64,000 bases of DNA from assembly GCF_001294335.1 (NCBI RefSeq), contig NZ_LGKG01000134.1, forward strand, positions 65,191 through 129,190, written 5' to 3'. Origin of the DNA: Streptomyces chattanoogensis. Its GTDB lineage: Bacteria > Actinomycetota > Actinomycetes > Streptomycetales > Streptomycetaceae. A program made the translations under genes and the position numbers. Below the pieces are notes generated by a model that made no database searches, was not told where the DNA came from, and saw nothing but the letters and a program-made list of their open reading frames with translations. Shown here piece after piece: positions 1 to 8,407 of the stretch; within the stretch, counting starts at the first letter, position 1; each line of letters starts with the position of its first letter.

Positions 1-30
1 GCGGCGGAGCTGGAGCGGAGACAGCCTGAG

Positions 31-1158
31 ATGCACGTACCCGATGGATTCATCAATGCGCCGGTGTCGGCGGCGACCGGCGCGGTCGCCGCGGTCGCGG
101 TTGCGGTCAGCCTGCGCGGTGCCCGGCGCGAGCTGGAGGGTGCGGGGCGGGGCGGCACCGGTGCGGAGCGGACGGCGCCGCTGGCCGGGCTGGTGGCGGC
201 CTTTATTTTTGCGGTGCAGATGCTGAATTTCCCGGTCGCGGCCGGTACCAGCGGACATCTCCTCGGCGGTGCGCTCGCGGCGATACTCGTGGGGCCGTAC
301 ACGGGCGTGCTGTGTGTTTCCGTCGTGCTGCTGATGCAGGGTGTGCTGTTCGCCGACGGCGGGCTGACGGCGCTCGGCGTGAATATCACCGATATGGCGA
401 TCGTGACGACGATCGTCGCTTATGCCATTTTCCGTGGGCTGGTGAAGGTGCTGCCGCGGCGGCGGAGTTCGGTGACGGTCGCTTCGTTCGCGTCGGCGCT
501 CATCTCCGTACCGGCTGCGGCGGTTGCCTTCACCGCCCTTTACGCGCTGGGCGGGACGGCCGATGTATCGATCGGCAAGGTATTCACCGCCATGGTCGGC
601 GTGCATGTGCTGATCGGTCTGGGCGAGGCCGCTATCACGGCGCTGACCGTGGGCGCGGTGATCGCCGTACGCCCGGACCTGGTCTACGGGGCGCGCGGGC
701 TGGCCAAGCCGCTGGAACTGCGGACGTCGCCGCTGGATGTCCCGGCGCCGGGTGCGGACGAGGTCACCACGGCCGCCCGCGAGGCCGAGCCGGTTGCCAC
801 GGCTCCTGCCGTCGCCCCTCGCCGGTCCGTGCGCCCGGTCTGGCTGGCCGGGCTCGCCGCCGCGCTGGTGTGCGCGGGCGGCATCAGCTACTACGCCTCC
901 GCCAGCCCCGACGGCCTGGAAAAGGTCGCCCACGACCAGGGCATCGACAAGAAGGCCCAGGAGCACGCCGCCAAGGACTCGCCGCTGGCCGACTACAGCG
1001 TCAAGGACATCGCCAACGCGCGCCTGTCGGGCGGGCTGGCCGGGGTCATCGGGGTCGGCGCGACGCTGGCCGTCGGCAGCGGCGTCTTCGTCGTACTGCG
1101 CCGCCGCAGGGCGGCCGGGCCGGTCGCGGCGGCGGGTGCCGCGGGGGAGCGGGCCTGA
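31..1158 (+). CDS. cbiM: ECF cobalt transporter substrate-specific subunit CbiM with fused CbiN/PDGLE-like C-terminus
   Basis: This is the membrane S-component of a group I energy-coupling factor transporter that imports cobalt (possibly nickel). The protein begins MHVPDGF, the N-terminal metal-ligand signature of CbiM/NikM, in which His2 helps bind the ion. Several hydrophobic helices follow through about residue 220. After a polar linker (about 225-265) come another helix, an SASPDGLEKVA segment typical of the PDGLE/CbiN-like domain, and a last helix ending in an Arg-rich tail. At 375 residues it is longer than CbiM alone, consistent with a CbiM-CbiN fusion. Its stop overlaps the start of cbiQ (TGATG), so translation is probably coupled. 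Any upstream cobalamin riboswitch would lie outside the window. Cobalt versus nickel cannot be decided from sequence alone. Confidence 0.9.
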   Translation: MHVPDGFINAPVSAATGAVAAVAVAVSLRGARRELEGAGRGGTGAERTAPLAGLVAAFIFAVQMLNFPVAAGTSGHLLGGALAAILVGPYTGVLCVSVVLLMQGVLFADGGLTALGVNITDMAIVTTIVAYAIFRGLVKVLPRRRSSVTVASFASALISVPAAAVAFTALYALGGTADVSIGKVFTAMVGVHVLIGLGEAAITALTVGAVIAVRPDLVYGARGLAKPLELRTSPLDVPAPGADEVTTAAREAEPVATAPAVAPRRSVRPVWLAGLAAALVCAGGISYYASASPDGLEKVAHDQGIDKKAQEHAAKDSPLADYSVKDIANARLSGGLAGVIGVGATLAVGSGVFVVLRRRRAAGPVAAAGAAGERA

Positions 1159-1919
1159 TGGGTGCCGGGCACGCTCATAAGCTCTACCGGCACGGGCATT
1201 CGCCGGTGCACGCCCTGCCGCCGCATTGCAAAATCGCCGCCGTTTTCTGCTTCGTGCTGATCGTGGTGTCCACGCCGCGGGAGGCGGTCTGGGCCTTCGG
1301 GCTGTATGCGGTGTTGCTTGCGGCGGTTGCGGGCGTGGCCCGGATTCCGGCCGGATTTCTGCTCAAGCGGCTGCTGATCGAGGTGCCGTTCGTAGCGTTT
1401 GCGCTGCTGATGCCCTTCGTGGCGGAGGGGCCGCGGGTATCCGCCCTCGGGATGAGTATGAGTGTGTCCGGGCTGTGGGGAGCCTGGAACATTCTGGCCA
1501 AGGGGACGCTGGGAGTGGCGGCGTCCGTGCTTCTCGCCTCGACCACGGAACTGCGTGAATTGCTGCTGGGGCTGCAGCGGTTGCGGATGCCGCCGATGCT
1601 CGTACAGATCGCGTCGTTCATGATTCGGTACGGCGACGTGATCACCGATGAGATGCGGCGCATGCGGATCGCCCGGCTTTCGCGCGGATTCGAGGCGCGG
1701 GGCGTACGGCACTGGGGTGTGCTCGCCACATCCGCCGGCGCGTTGTTCATCCGCTCCTACGAACGCGGGGAGCGGGTCCACCTGGCCATGGTGAGCCGGG
1801 GATACACCGGCACCATGCCCGTTCTTTCCGACACCGGTGCCGGCGGCGCGCAATGGACCCGCGCCGCGGTTCTGCCTCTTTCCGCCCTCGCCGTATGCCT
1901 TCTGGGATGGACCCTGTGA
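1158..1919 (+). CDS. cbiQ: ECF transporter transmembrane subunit CbiQ
   Basis: This is the T-component that couples the ATPase to the substrate-binding subunit in the cobalt ECF transporter. The 253-residue protein starts MGAGHAHKLYRHGHSPVHALPP, with the His-rich start and helical membrane core usual for CbiQ. The cytoplasmic helix near residues 165-185 has the Arg-rich pattern (MRRMRIARLSRGFEARG) that holds the coupling motif contacting the ATPase. The ATG at 1158 shares its A with the TGA of cbiM. An upstream extension exists in the same frame, but it runs through cbiM out of frame and is Arg/Gly-rich shadow sequence. The 3' end overlaps the start of cbiO. Confidence 0.9.
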   Translation: MGAGHAHKLYRHGHSPVHALPPHCKIAAVFCFVLIVVSTPREAVWAFGLYAVLLAAVAGVARIPAGFLLKRLLIEVPFVAFALLMPFVAEGPRVSALGMSMSVSGLWGAWNILAKGTLGVAASVLLASTTELRELLLGLQRLRMPPMLVQIASFMIRYGDVITDEMRRMRIARLSRGFEARGVRHWGVLATSAGALFIRSYERGERVHLAMVSRGYTGTMPVLSDTGAGGAQWTRAAVLPLSALAVCLLGWTL

Positions 1920-2701
1920 GTACGAATTCCCCCTCCGCCCCTCCTCTCTCCGCCCCCTCCTCACTCGAGGTCTCCGGCCTCGCCTATGCGTATCCGGACG
2001 GGCATCAGGCGCTGTTCGGGGTCAATCTGTCCGTCGGGCGCGGGGAGCGGGTTGCGCTGCTCGGGCCCAATGGGGCGGGCAAGACCACGCTCGTCCTGCA
2101 TCTCAACGGAATTCTCGAGGCGGGGGCCGGGTCCGTGACCGTCGCCGGGCTGCCGGTGGGAAAGAAGCATCTGGCGGAAATCCGGCGGCGGGTGGGAATT
2201 GTCTTCCAGGATCCCGATGACCAGTTGTTCATGCCGACCGTCCGGGAAGACGTCGCCTTCGGTCCCGCGGCCGCGGGGCTCCGTGGGGCCGAACTCGAGG
2301 CGCGGGTGACGGAGGCGCTCGAGCGGGTCGGCATGGCGGGTTTCGCCGACCGGCCGCCGCATCATCTGTCGTTCGGGCAGCGGCGGCGGGTGGCCGTGGC
2401 CACGGTGCTGGCGATGCGGCCGGAGATCCTTGTGCTGGACGAGCCGTCGTCCAATCTCGACCCGGCCTCGCGGCGTGAACTCGCCGACATTCTGCGGTCG
2501 TTGGAGGTGACCGTGCTGATGGTGACGCACGATCTCCCGTATGCGCTGGAGCTGTGTCCGCGGTCCGTGGTGCTGTCCGGCGGGGTGATCGCCGCGGACG
2601 GGGCGACACAGGAATTGCTGTGCGACGAGGAATTGATGCGGGCCCACCGGCTGGAATTGCCGTTCGGGTTCGATCCGCGGTCGGTGACCGTACCCGTGTG
2701 A
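1907..2701 (+). CDS. cbiO: ECF transporter ATP-binding subunit CbiO
   Basis: This is the ABC ATPase that energises the cobalt ECF transporter. Visible motifs are Walker A GPNGAGKTT, a Q-loop in VGIVFQDPDDQLF, signature LSFGQRRR, Walker B ILVLDEPSSNLDP and the switch His in MVTHDL. The length (about 264 residues) is normal for CbiO. The ATG at 1907 overlaps the cbiQ end. A GTG at 1916, embedded in GTGA with the cbiQ stop, is an equally good coupled start. Together with cbiM and cbiQ it makes a complete three-gene transporter operon. The gene that follows, a serine hydrolase, starts about 140 bp later and is not obviously related. Confidence 0.93.
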   Translation: MDPVSTNSPSAPPLSAPSSLEVSGLAYAYPDGHQALFGVNLSVGRGERVALLGPNGAGKTTLVLHLNGILEAGAGSVTVAGLPVGKKHLAEIRRRVGIVFQDPDDQLFMPTVREDVAFGPAAAGLRGAELEARVTEALERVGMAGFADRPPHHLSFGQRRRVAVATVLAMRPEILVLDEPSSNLDPASRRELADILRSLEVTVLMVTHDLPYALELCPRSVVLSGGVIAADGATQELLCDEELMRAHRLELPFGFDPRSVTVPV

Positions 2702-2842
2702 CGTCGGGCGGCCGGAGCGGCCGGGACAACTGGGGTGACCGGGGCGCCGGAAAGGGTGTGACAGATGCCACTGGCCGGGGCCCTGGTCATCAGCACTGAT
2801 CTGCGCGTTGCACCATGGATGGGTCACCAATGCGACGGATGA

Positions 2843-4057
2843 GTGGGAAAGCGGGAAACAGTGGTGGAGGTCCAGGGCACGGTCGAGGACGGCTTCGAGC
2901 CGGTCCGGGACGCCTTCGCGGACAATTTTGCGCGGCGCGGGGAGCGGGGCGCGGCGGTTGCCGTGTATCTCCACGGACGCAAGGTTGTGGACCTCTGGGG
3001 CGGGGCCAAGGACGGTGACGGCGATGCCGCCGCCGCGCCGTGGGAAGAGGGGACGGCGCAGGTCGTCCGGTCCGCCACCAAGGGCATAGCGGCCATCGTC
3101 CCGCTGCTGCTGCATCAGCGGGGGCTGCTGGATCTGGACGCCCCTGTGGGTACGTACTGGCCCGAATTCAAGGCGGCGGGCAAGGAACGGGTGCTCGTAC
3201 GGCATCTGCTCTCGCACCGGGCCGGGCTGCCGGTGCTGGATACGCCGCTGACGCCCGCCCAGGCCGTTGACGGGGTCAGCGGACCCGCGGCGCTGGCCGC
3301 CCAGGCGCCCGTGTGGGAGCCGGGCGCCGAGCACGGCTACCACGCACAGACCTACAGCTGGCTCATCGGCGAGCTGGTGCTGCGGGTGACCGGGCGGTCG
3401 ATCGGCAGCTGGGTCGCGGAGGAGATATCCGGGCCGCTGGGGCTCGACCTGTGGATAGGCCTTCCGGAGGCCGAGCAGTCCCGTGTGGGGCGGCTGGCGG
3501 AGGCCGAGGCACCGACGGCGGGGGGCGCCGCCGGGTTGCGGGTGCGGCCGAAGCGGGCGGTGGCCGATGCCTATGCGGACCCTTCGTCCCTCACCCGGCG
3601 GGCCTTCGGCGCGATAGCGCCGTCGGCCGACGAGAACGCCGCCGAGTACCGGGCCGCCGAGCTGCCGGCGTCGGGCGGTATCGCCACGGCGCGGGCGCTG
3701 GCGCGTTGCTATGCCGCGCTGATCGGGCCCGTCGACGGGCATCCGCGGTTGTTCGCGCCCGCCACGCTGACGCTGGCACGCACGGAGGAGTCCGCCGGTC
3801 TCGACCGGACGCTGCTGGTGCATACCCGGTTCGGTCTCGGCTTCATGCTGCACGGGCCGGCGTCGCCGCTTCTGGGACCGGGCTCGTTCGGGCATCCGGG
3901 GCGCGGGGGCGCCCTCGCCTTCGCCGATCCCGAGAGCGGGTTCGCCTTCGGGTACGTCACCAACGGGATGCAGCAGAACGTGACGGCGGATCCTCGTGCC
4001 CAGGCCTTGGTGCGGTCCGCGGCGTTGCGGGGCGCGGCTTCCCACGTTGCCGGGTGA
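2843..4057 (+). CDS. Serine hydrolase, class C beta-lactamase/esterase family
   Basis: This is a predicted cytoplasmic serine hydrolase of the beta-lactamase/EstB-type esterase fold. The nucleophile motif SxxK is visible as SATK in QVVRSATKGIAA (about residues 82-90). A Tyr-containing YSWLIGELV segment (about 175) fits the second catalytic motif, and FGHPGRGG near the C-terminus replaces the KTG motif, as is usual in esterase-type members. There is no signal peptide, so an esterase or peptidase role is more likely than beta-lactam resistance. The start is uncertain: GTG at 2843, 2861 and 2864 are all in frame. The last codons and the stop fall inside a 79-bp dispersed repeat that reappears inverted near 5.4 kb. 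Confidence 0.85.
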   Translation: MGKRETVVEVQGTVEDGFEPVRDAFADNFARRGERGAAVAVYLHGRKVVDLWGGAKDGDGDAAAAPWEEGTAQVVRSATKGIAAIVPLLLHQRGLLDLDAPVGTYWPEFKAAGKERVLVRHLLSHRAGLPVLDTPLTPAQAVDGVSGPAALAAQAPVWEPGAEHGYHAQTYSWLIGELVLRVTGRSIGSWVAEEISGPLGLDLWIGLPEAEQSRVGRLAEAEAPTAGGAAGLRVRPKRAVADAYADPSSLTRRAFGAIAPSADENAAEYRAAELPASGGIATARALARCYAALIGPVDGHPRLFAPATLTLARTEESAGLDRTLLVHTRFGLGFMLHGPASPLLGPGSFGHPGRGGALAFADPESGFAFGYVTNGMQQNVTADPRAQALVRSAALRGAASHVAG

Positions 4058-4120
4058 CCCGCCGTAGGTGGTTGCTGTGGTTCTGAGCCCGCCTGGCGGC
4101 GGGATCGGGGGAGGCGGTGG
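4043..4120 (+). repeat. 79-bp dispersed repeat, copy A
   Basis: This stretch matches the reverse complement of 5383-5461 along essentially its whole length. The shared core includes CACGTTGCCG at the outer end and GCCTGGCGGCGGGATCGGGG near the inner end, with scattered substitutions between. It begins within the last codons of the upstream hydrolase and supplies its stop. The rest of the 4058-4263 gap is GC-rich and also holds GTCGGCTGGTTGC, which recurs beyond copy B. I see no gene in that gap. Confidence 0.8.
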
Positions 4121-4263
4121 GGCTGGTCGCGAGCGGGTGCTCGTGGGTACGGGGCCGGTCCTCCAGGACTCCGTCCCTACGGCCCAACCCCTTCCGCCGG
4201 TTGCGCGACCACCCCTGAGTGGGGGGAGTCGGCTGGTTGCCGCTGGCGGTGGTCGGCTGTCTT

Positions 4264-4845
4264 TTATGCCGTCAGGCGGCGGATCAGGGTGACGAGGAGT
4301 TCGCGCTGGGCCGGTGGGCCGCTGCTGGTGGCCTTCGGGGTCAGCATGTGGGCGAGCTGGGGCAGATTGACCCAGGAGGCGGTCAAGGAGATGACCGCAC
4401 GGAGCAGTTCGCCCGCGCCGATCTCGTCGGTGAGGGTGCCGTTCCGCTGGGCTTGGGTCACCGCGGCGATCTTCTCGGCGTAGTGATCGACGCGCTTGCG
4501 CTCGGCGGTGGCCCGGCCCTCGTACAGCAGGCCTTCCCAGGCGAGCAGCCGTGCCGGGTAGGGGTTCTGCTGCGCGTAGTCGAAGACCCGTCCCGCGTAA
4601 TCGCCGAGGTCGGCGGCCTGCTCGCAGGTGAGCGGTACGGCCGCGGCGACCTTCTCCAGCTCGGATTCCAGCACTGCGGCGAACAGCTTCTCCTTGTTGC
4701 CGAAGTAGCTGTAGATCCGTTCCTTGTTGATGCCCGCGCGGGTGGCGATACGGGCGACCCGGGCACCCTCGGGACCGAACTCGGCGAACTCGGCGACCGC
4801 TGCGTCGAGCAGGAGTTGTTTGGTGCGTGCTGTGTCCCAGGCCAT
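4264..4845 (-). CDS. TetR family transcriptional regulator
   Basis: This 193-residue repressor has an N-terminal TetR helix-turn-helix (about residues 8-55: TKQLLLDAAVAEFAEFG, then VARIATRAGINKERIYSYFGNKEKLF). The all-helical ligand-binding domain that follows resembles TetR_C domains found in small-molecule-responsive members. It is divergent from a small membrane-protein gene at 4976, and two perfect-arm palindromes lie between them, so it probably represses itself and that neighbour. The ligand is unknown. The regulator, its target and both operators sit between two inverted copies of a 79-bp repeat. Confidence 0.92.
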   Translation of the reverse strand: MAWDTARTKQLLLDAAVAEFAEFGPEGARVARIATRAGINKERIYSYFGNKEKLFAAVLESELEKVAAAVPLTCEQAADLGDYAGRVFDYAQQNPYPARLLAWEGLLYEGRATAERKRVDHYAEKIAAVTQAQRNGTLTDEIGAGELLRAVISLTASWVNLPQLAHMLTPKATSSGPPAQRELLVTLIRRLTA

Positions 4846-4875
4846 CGCGCGACCCTATCCCGGCGGGAGGTCGTC

Positions 4876-4893
4876 TCCAACCATTGGGTTGGA
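4876..4893. promoter_or_regulatory. Putative TetR operator O1
   Basis: TCCAACCATTGGGTTGGA is an inverted repeat with 7-bp arms TCCAACC/GGTTGGA around 4 bp. It lies 30 bp upstream of the tetR start. The same arms occur at 4931-4948, 55 bp away centre to centre. The duplicated palindrome between divergent genes strongly suggests an operator for the adjacent TetR protein. Confidence 0.75.
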
Positions 4894-4930
4894 CATGACG
4901 GGTGATCGTGCGGCAGACTCCGGTCCAGAA

Positions 4931-4948
4931 TCCAACCCGTTGGTTGGA
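4931..4948. promoter_or_regulatory. Putative TetR operator O2
   Basis: TCCAACCCGTTGGTTGGA has the same 7-bp arms and 4-bp spacing as the site at 4876-4893. It lies 27 bp upstream of the likely start of the divergent membrane protein, where a bound repressor could block that promoter. Confidence 0.75.
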
Positions 4949-4975
4949 GATGCTGCTGTGACGAGGGGGATGTCC

Positions 4976-5245
4976 ATGTCCGCGAATGCGGAGGCGAATC
5001 AGGGCGTGAATCCGAGCGGGAACGCGCCGGCCGCGGGTCCGTCCATACACCGGCGGGCGCTGATCACCTGGCTGGCCATCTATCCGACGGTCGCCGTCGT
5101 CCTGGGGCTGCTCGGGCCGGCCACGGCCGGACTGCCGCTGCTGGTGCGGACGTTGATCCTGACCGGGATCGTGGTCCCGGTGGCGGCATACGTCCTGATC
5201 CCGGCACTGATGAAGGCCAACGCCGCCCTGACCCGGCGACGTTGA
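4976..5245 (+). CDS. Small two-helix membrane protein
   Basis: This protein of about 89 residues has a polar N-terminus (about 1-25) and two hydrophobic segments (ALITWLAIYPTVAVVLGLLG and LPLLVRTLILTGIVVPVAAYVLI), ending NAALTRRR. A similar helical pair is found at the C-terminus of some membrane-attached monooxygenase-like proteins, but no enzymatic domain is present here and I assign no function. The ATG at 4976 is preferred because GAGGGGG lies about 7 nt upstream; the ATG at 4970 is too close to it. The gene is divergent from tetR and probably its main target. Confidence 0.7.
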   Translation: MSANAEANQGVNPSGNAPAAGPSIHRRALITWLAIYPTVAVVLGLLGPATAGLPLLVRTLILTGIVVPVAAYVLIPALMKANAALTRRR

Positions 5246-5382
5246 GCACTGCCCCGGCCGGCGGGGGCTACGGGAGCTTACGGGGGTGCGGTGCAGGTCT
5301 GGGCGCCGCACCGCCCGCCAGGACGGCGAGCGCCGCAGCGCCAGAGCCACCGGCCGCAACCAGCCGACACCCACCCCCACCA

Positions 5383-5461
5383 CCACAACCTCCCCCGATC
5401 CCGCCGCCAGGCGGGGCCCGGAGCAACAGCAGCCAACTACGGCGCCGCACTCGGCAACGTG
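5383..5461 (-). repeat. 79-bp dispersed repeat, copy B (inverted relative to copy A)
   Basis: Reverse-complementary to 4043-4120. Like copy A, it lies directly after the 3' end of a neighbouring gene, here the minus-strand EamA gene ending at 5483, and points the same way relative to that gene. The rest of the 5246-5482 gap is C-rich and I see no gene in it. Confidence 0.8.
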
Positions 5462-5482
5462 CGGAGAACCTGCGGGCGCGGC

Positions 5483-6334
5483 TCACCCCGTATGCAACAT
5501 CAGCCCGATACCCACCACCATCAACCCCGCGGCGGCGATCCGCGGCGCCCCGAAGCGTTCCTTGAAGAAGACGGCCCCGATGGCGGCGCCCACGATGATC
5601 GAGGATTCGCGGAGGGCGGCGATGGGGGCCAGGGGCGCGCGGGTCTGGGCCCAGAGGACCAGGCCGTAGGCGAAGACGGAGAGGACGCCGCCGAGGAGGC
5701 CGCGCAGGGCTGTCGGGCGGAGTTCGGTGAGGAGTTGGCGGCGGCGGGTGGCGAGGGCGTAGGCGGGGATGACCAGGCCCTGGAGGGCCAGCAGCCAGGC
5801 GATATAGCCGAGGGGGGTGCCGGAGGCGCGTACGCCGAGGCCGTCGACGGTGGTGTAGGCGGCTATGGAGAGGCCGGTGGCCAGGGCGGCGATGATGGCC
5901 GGCCAGTGGGGCCTGGTGCCCGAGCCCCGGATGCCCCACAGGGCCACGCCCACCAGGCCCGCGGAGGCGATGGCCACGCCCGCCAGGGCCCAGGCGTCGG
6001 GGAGCTCGTGGACGAAGACGGCGGCGAGGACGGTGACCACCAGGGGCGCCGTGCCGCGGGCTATCGGGTACATCTGGCCGAAGTCGCCCAGGCGGAACGA
6101 CTGCATGAGCAGGGCCTGGTAGACGAGGTGGAGGGCGACGGAGGCGAGGAGGTAGGGCCAGGCGGCGGAGGCGGGGAGCGGAGCGACGGCCGCGAGGGCC
6201 AGGCCGCACAGCGCGCCGCCGCCTCCCACCAGGGTGAAGGCGATGAGTTGGTCGCGTATGCCGTGGGCGATCGCGTTCCAGCTGGCGTGGGTGACGGCGG
6301 CCAGGAGCACGGCCGCGACGACGAGCGGGGTCAC
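5483..6334 (-). CDS. EamA/DMT family transporter
   Basis: This 283-residue integral membrane protein has about ten hydrophobic segments in two repeated halves (EamA domains at about 5-135 and 150-278), the plan of drug/metabolite transporters. The first helix reads VVAAVLLAAVTHASWNAIAHG, and the His-Ala-Ser-Trp-Asn motif is common at this position in bacterial EamA proteins. It ends LMVVGIGLMLHTG. The substrate is unknown; family members export metabolites or drugs. It is transcribed alone, convergent with the small membrane gene and ending next to a dispersed repeat. Confidence 0.88.
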   Translation of the reverse strand: MTPLVVAAVLLAAVTHASWNAIAHGIRDQLIAFTLVGGGGALCGLALAAVAPLPASAAWPYLLASVALHLVYQALLMQSFRLGDFGQMYPIARGTAPLVVTVLAAVFVHELPDAWALAGVAIASAGLVGVALWGIRGSGTRPHWPAIIAALATGLSIAAYTTVDGLGVRASGTPLGYIAWLLALQGLVIPAYALATRRRQLLTELRPTALRGLLGGVLSVFAYGLVLWAQTRAPLAPIAALRESSIIVGAAIGAVFFKERFGAPRIAAAGLMVVGIGLMLHTG

Positions 6335-6495
6335 GCGGCGCGCTCGCGTATGCGCAGGGTCGCGGCGGCCTCGGGGGCGGCAGGTGGGGAATCGCTCATG
6401 GCCCGCACGCTAGCGAAAGGTGTACGGACCATGCGATGGAATCCGGGAGCTGGGACGGGGGGCACAGTGGTGCGTGCCCGCCCGTCCCGCCGGGC

Positions 6496-8154
6496 TCAGC
6501 CGGCGTTGAAGATGGCGCGGACCACCGGGCCCGCGTTGGAGCCGCCGTGGCCGCTGGCCGGGACGACGGCCGCCGCGGCGAGGTCGCCGCGGTAGGCGGT
6601 GAACCAGGCGTTGGGCTTCTTCTGGCCGTCGACCTCGGCCGAACCGGTCTTGGCGCCGACGTCACCGCCGATCCCGGCCATCGCCTCGGCGGCCGTACCG
6701 GAGGTCGCGGTCAGCTTCATCAGCGACTTCAGGGCCGCCTGGGTGCCGGACTTGAAGCCGCCCGGGGCCTTGGCGAACGGCCGGTTGTCGAGGGACTGCG
6801 CGACGATGTACGGCTGGTGGAAGGAGCCGGCCTGCACCGTCGCGGCGAGCGTGGCGACGTTGAGCGGGTTCATCCGTACACCGCCCTGCCCGATCAGCGA
6901 CGCCGCCATCTGCGCGTCCTGCTGGACCGGCACCGCGCCGTCGAAGGTGGGGATGCCGGTCTGCCAGTTCAGGCCGATGCCGAAGACGTCCCGGGCCTCC
7001 TTCGTCAGGTCGTCGTTCTTGAGGTCCTTGGCCTGCGAGATGAAGGCGTTGTTGCAGGACGCGGCGAAGCTCTGCGCGAAGGTGCCGTCCTTGATCTCGG
7101 ACTTGTTGAGGTTCTGGAACTTCCAGCCGCCGACCGTGACGTACTTGGGGCACGGGTGCTGCTTGCCGGGCGAGGTCATGCCCTTGTCGATGAGCAGCGC
7201 CGAAGTGACGATCTTCATCGTCGAGCCGGGGGCCAGCGACCCCTGGGTGGCCATGTTGAAGCCCTTGGCCGGGGAGTTGGCGAGCGCCAGGATCTCGCCG
7301 GTGCTGGGCTTCACCGCGGCGGCGGAGGCCGACTTCTTGCCCGCGACGGCCTTCTCCGCCGCCGCCTGGAGCCTGGCGTCCAGGGTGGTCTTGAGGGTGC
7401 CGGGGGTGCCCTTGGACAGCACCTTCAGCGTCTTGTCGGGCTGCTGGTCCGCGGGCTTGGCGGCCGTGGCGCGCTTGATGAACAGCTCCACGCCGGGCTT
7501 GCCGTTCGTCTTGTCGCCGTACTTGTCGCGCAGGCTGTCCAGGAGCCCGGCCAGCGTCGGGTGGTCCTGCGGGGTCAGCTCCTTGCCGTTGCGGTCCACG
7601 GCCTTGATCGGCGGCGCCTCGGCCTCACCCGTACGCAGCTCGTCACCCTTGGCCAGGCCCGGGTGCAGCACCGCCGGCTGCCAGGCGATCTGCGGCTTTC
7701 CGGTGGTCTTGTCCCGCTTGAGGGTGGCGGAAGTGCGATACGAGTACGGCGTCTTGTGGCCGTTGTAGTCGATCTGGGTGGCGACGGTGTACGGCACCTT
7801 GTCGCCCGTCGGTGTGCCCGGCGTCACCGTCACATCCGAGAAGTGCGCCTGCTTGCCGAAGGCCGTGAGGCCGGCGTTGGCGGCGTCGGGGCTGTCCGTC
7901 AGGCCGGCGGCCTTGGCGGGGTCGCCGCCCTGCCAGGCCTTCAGGAACGCCTGCGACGTCGTCCGTACTTCCTCCGCGCTGAGCGGACCGGTCTTCACGT
8001 TCGGCGCCTCGCCGCCCGACTTGGCGTCCGCCGACGTGACCTGCTGCGGCGATTTGTCGTCGTCCGAGCCGCCGAACAGCGTGAAGCCGCCGACGACTCC
8101 CGCCACCAGGGCCACCGATCCGCCGATCAGTCCGTACTTCACCTCGCGGCGCAT
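6496..8154 (-). CDS. Penicillin-binding transpeptidase with NTF2-like N-terminal domain
   Basis: This is a peptidoglycan transpeptidase of 552 residues. A single membrane anchor (about 8-27) is followed by an NTF2-like/MecA-N-type domain (about 60-165), a linker/dimerisation segment, and the transpeptidase domain (about 255-550). Catalytic motifs are complete: S311-T-M-K314, S366-C-N368 and K502-T-G504. The ATG at 8154 has a good upstream ribosome site (GGGAGGGG on the minus strand); the in-frame extension to 8310 lacks one. By architecture it resembles actinobacterial class B PBPs such as PbpA-type proteins, but it is outside the division cluster and its exact role is unclear. Confidence 0.92.
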   Translation of the reverse strand: MRREVKYGLIGGSVALVAGVVGGFTLFGGSDDDKSPQQVTSADAKSGGEAPNVKTGPLSAEEVRTTSQAFLKAWQGGDPAKAAGLTDSPDAANAGLTAFGKQAHFSDVTVTPGTPTGDKVPYTVATQIDYNGHKTPYSYRTSATLKRDKTTGKPQIAWQPAVLHPGLAKGDELRTGEAEAPPIKAVDRNGKELTPQDHPTLAGLLDSLRDKYGDKTNGKPGVELFIKRATAAKPADQQPDKTLKVLSKGTPGTLKTTLDARLQAAAEKAVAGKKSASAAAVKPSTGEILALANSPAKGFNMATQGSLAPGSTMKIVTSALLIDKGMTSPGKQHPCPKYVTVGGWKFQNLNKSEIKDGTFAQSFAASCNNAFISQAKDLKNDDLTKEARDVFGIGLNWQTGIPTFDGAVPVQQDAQMAASLIGQGGVRMNPLNVATLAATVQAGSFHQPYIVAQSLDNRPFAKAPGGFKSGTQAALKSLMKLTATSGTAAEAMAGIGGDVGAKTGSAEVDGQKKPNAWFTAYRGDLAAAAVVPASGHGGSNAGPVVRAIFNAG

Positions 8155-8407
8155 GCCACCGATCCCCTCCCAGAGAACTCGTCCTTGAATACGCACACAA
8201 GAACGTGCGTCGCACTCTAAGGGACACGGGGAAGTGAGCGACTCCCGGTCAGTCTCGATCGGGGAACAGTCCGGTGACGCGCCGCCGCCGTCCGCAGCGC
8301 GGCCGCACAAGGGTCCGGTGGGGTGATCTTTGCGCGCAGCGTCACATCCCGAGGGCGGTGAGGGGAAGTGCAGAGGGTGATCCGTTTCTCACCTTTCAGG
8401 AGGATTC

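Noticed and set aside
993..1964. Long minus-strand frame opposite cbiM/cbiQ
   Set aside because: Arg/Gly/Pro-rich, antisense to clear ECF genes; typical high-GC shadow.
1961..5386. 1141-codon minus-strand frame
   Set aside because: It crosses cbiO, the hydrolase and tetR region with low-complexity sequence and no domain; shadow of plus-strand genes.
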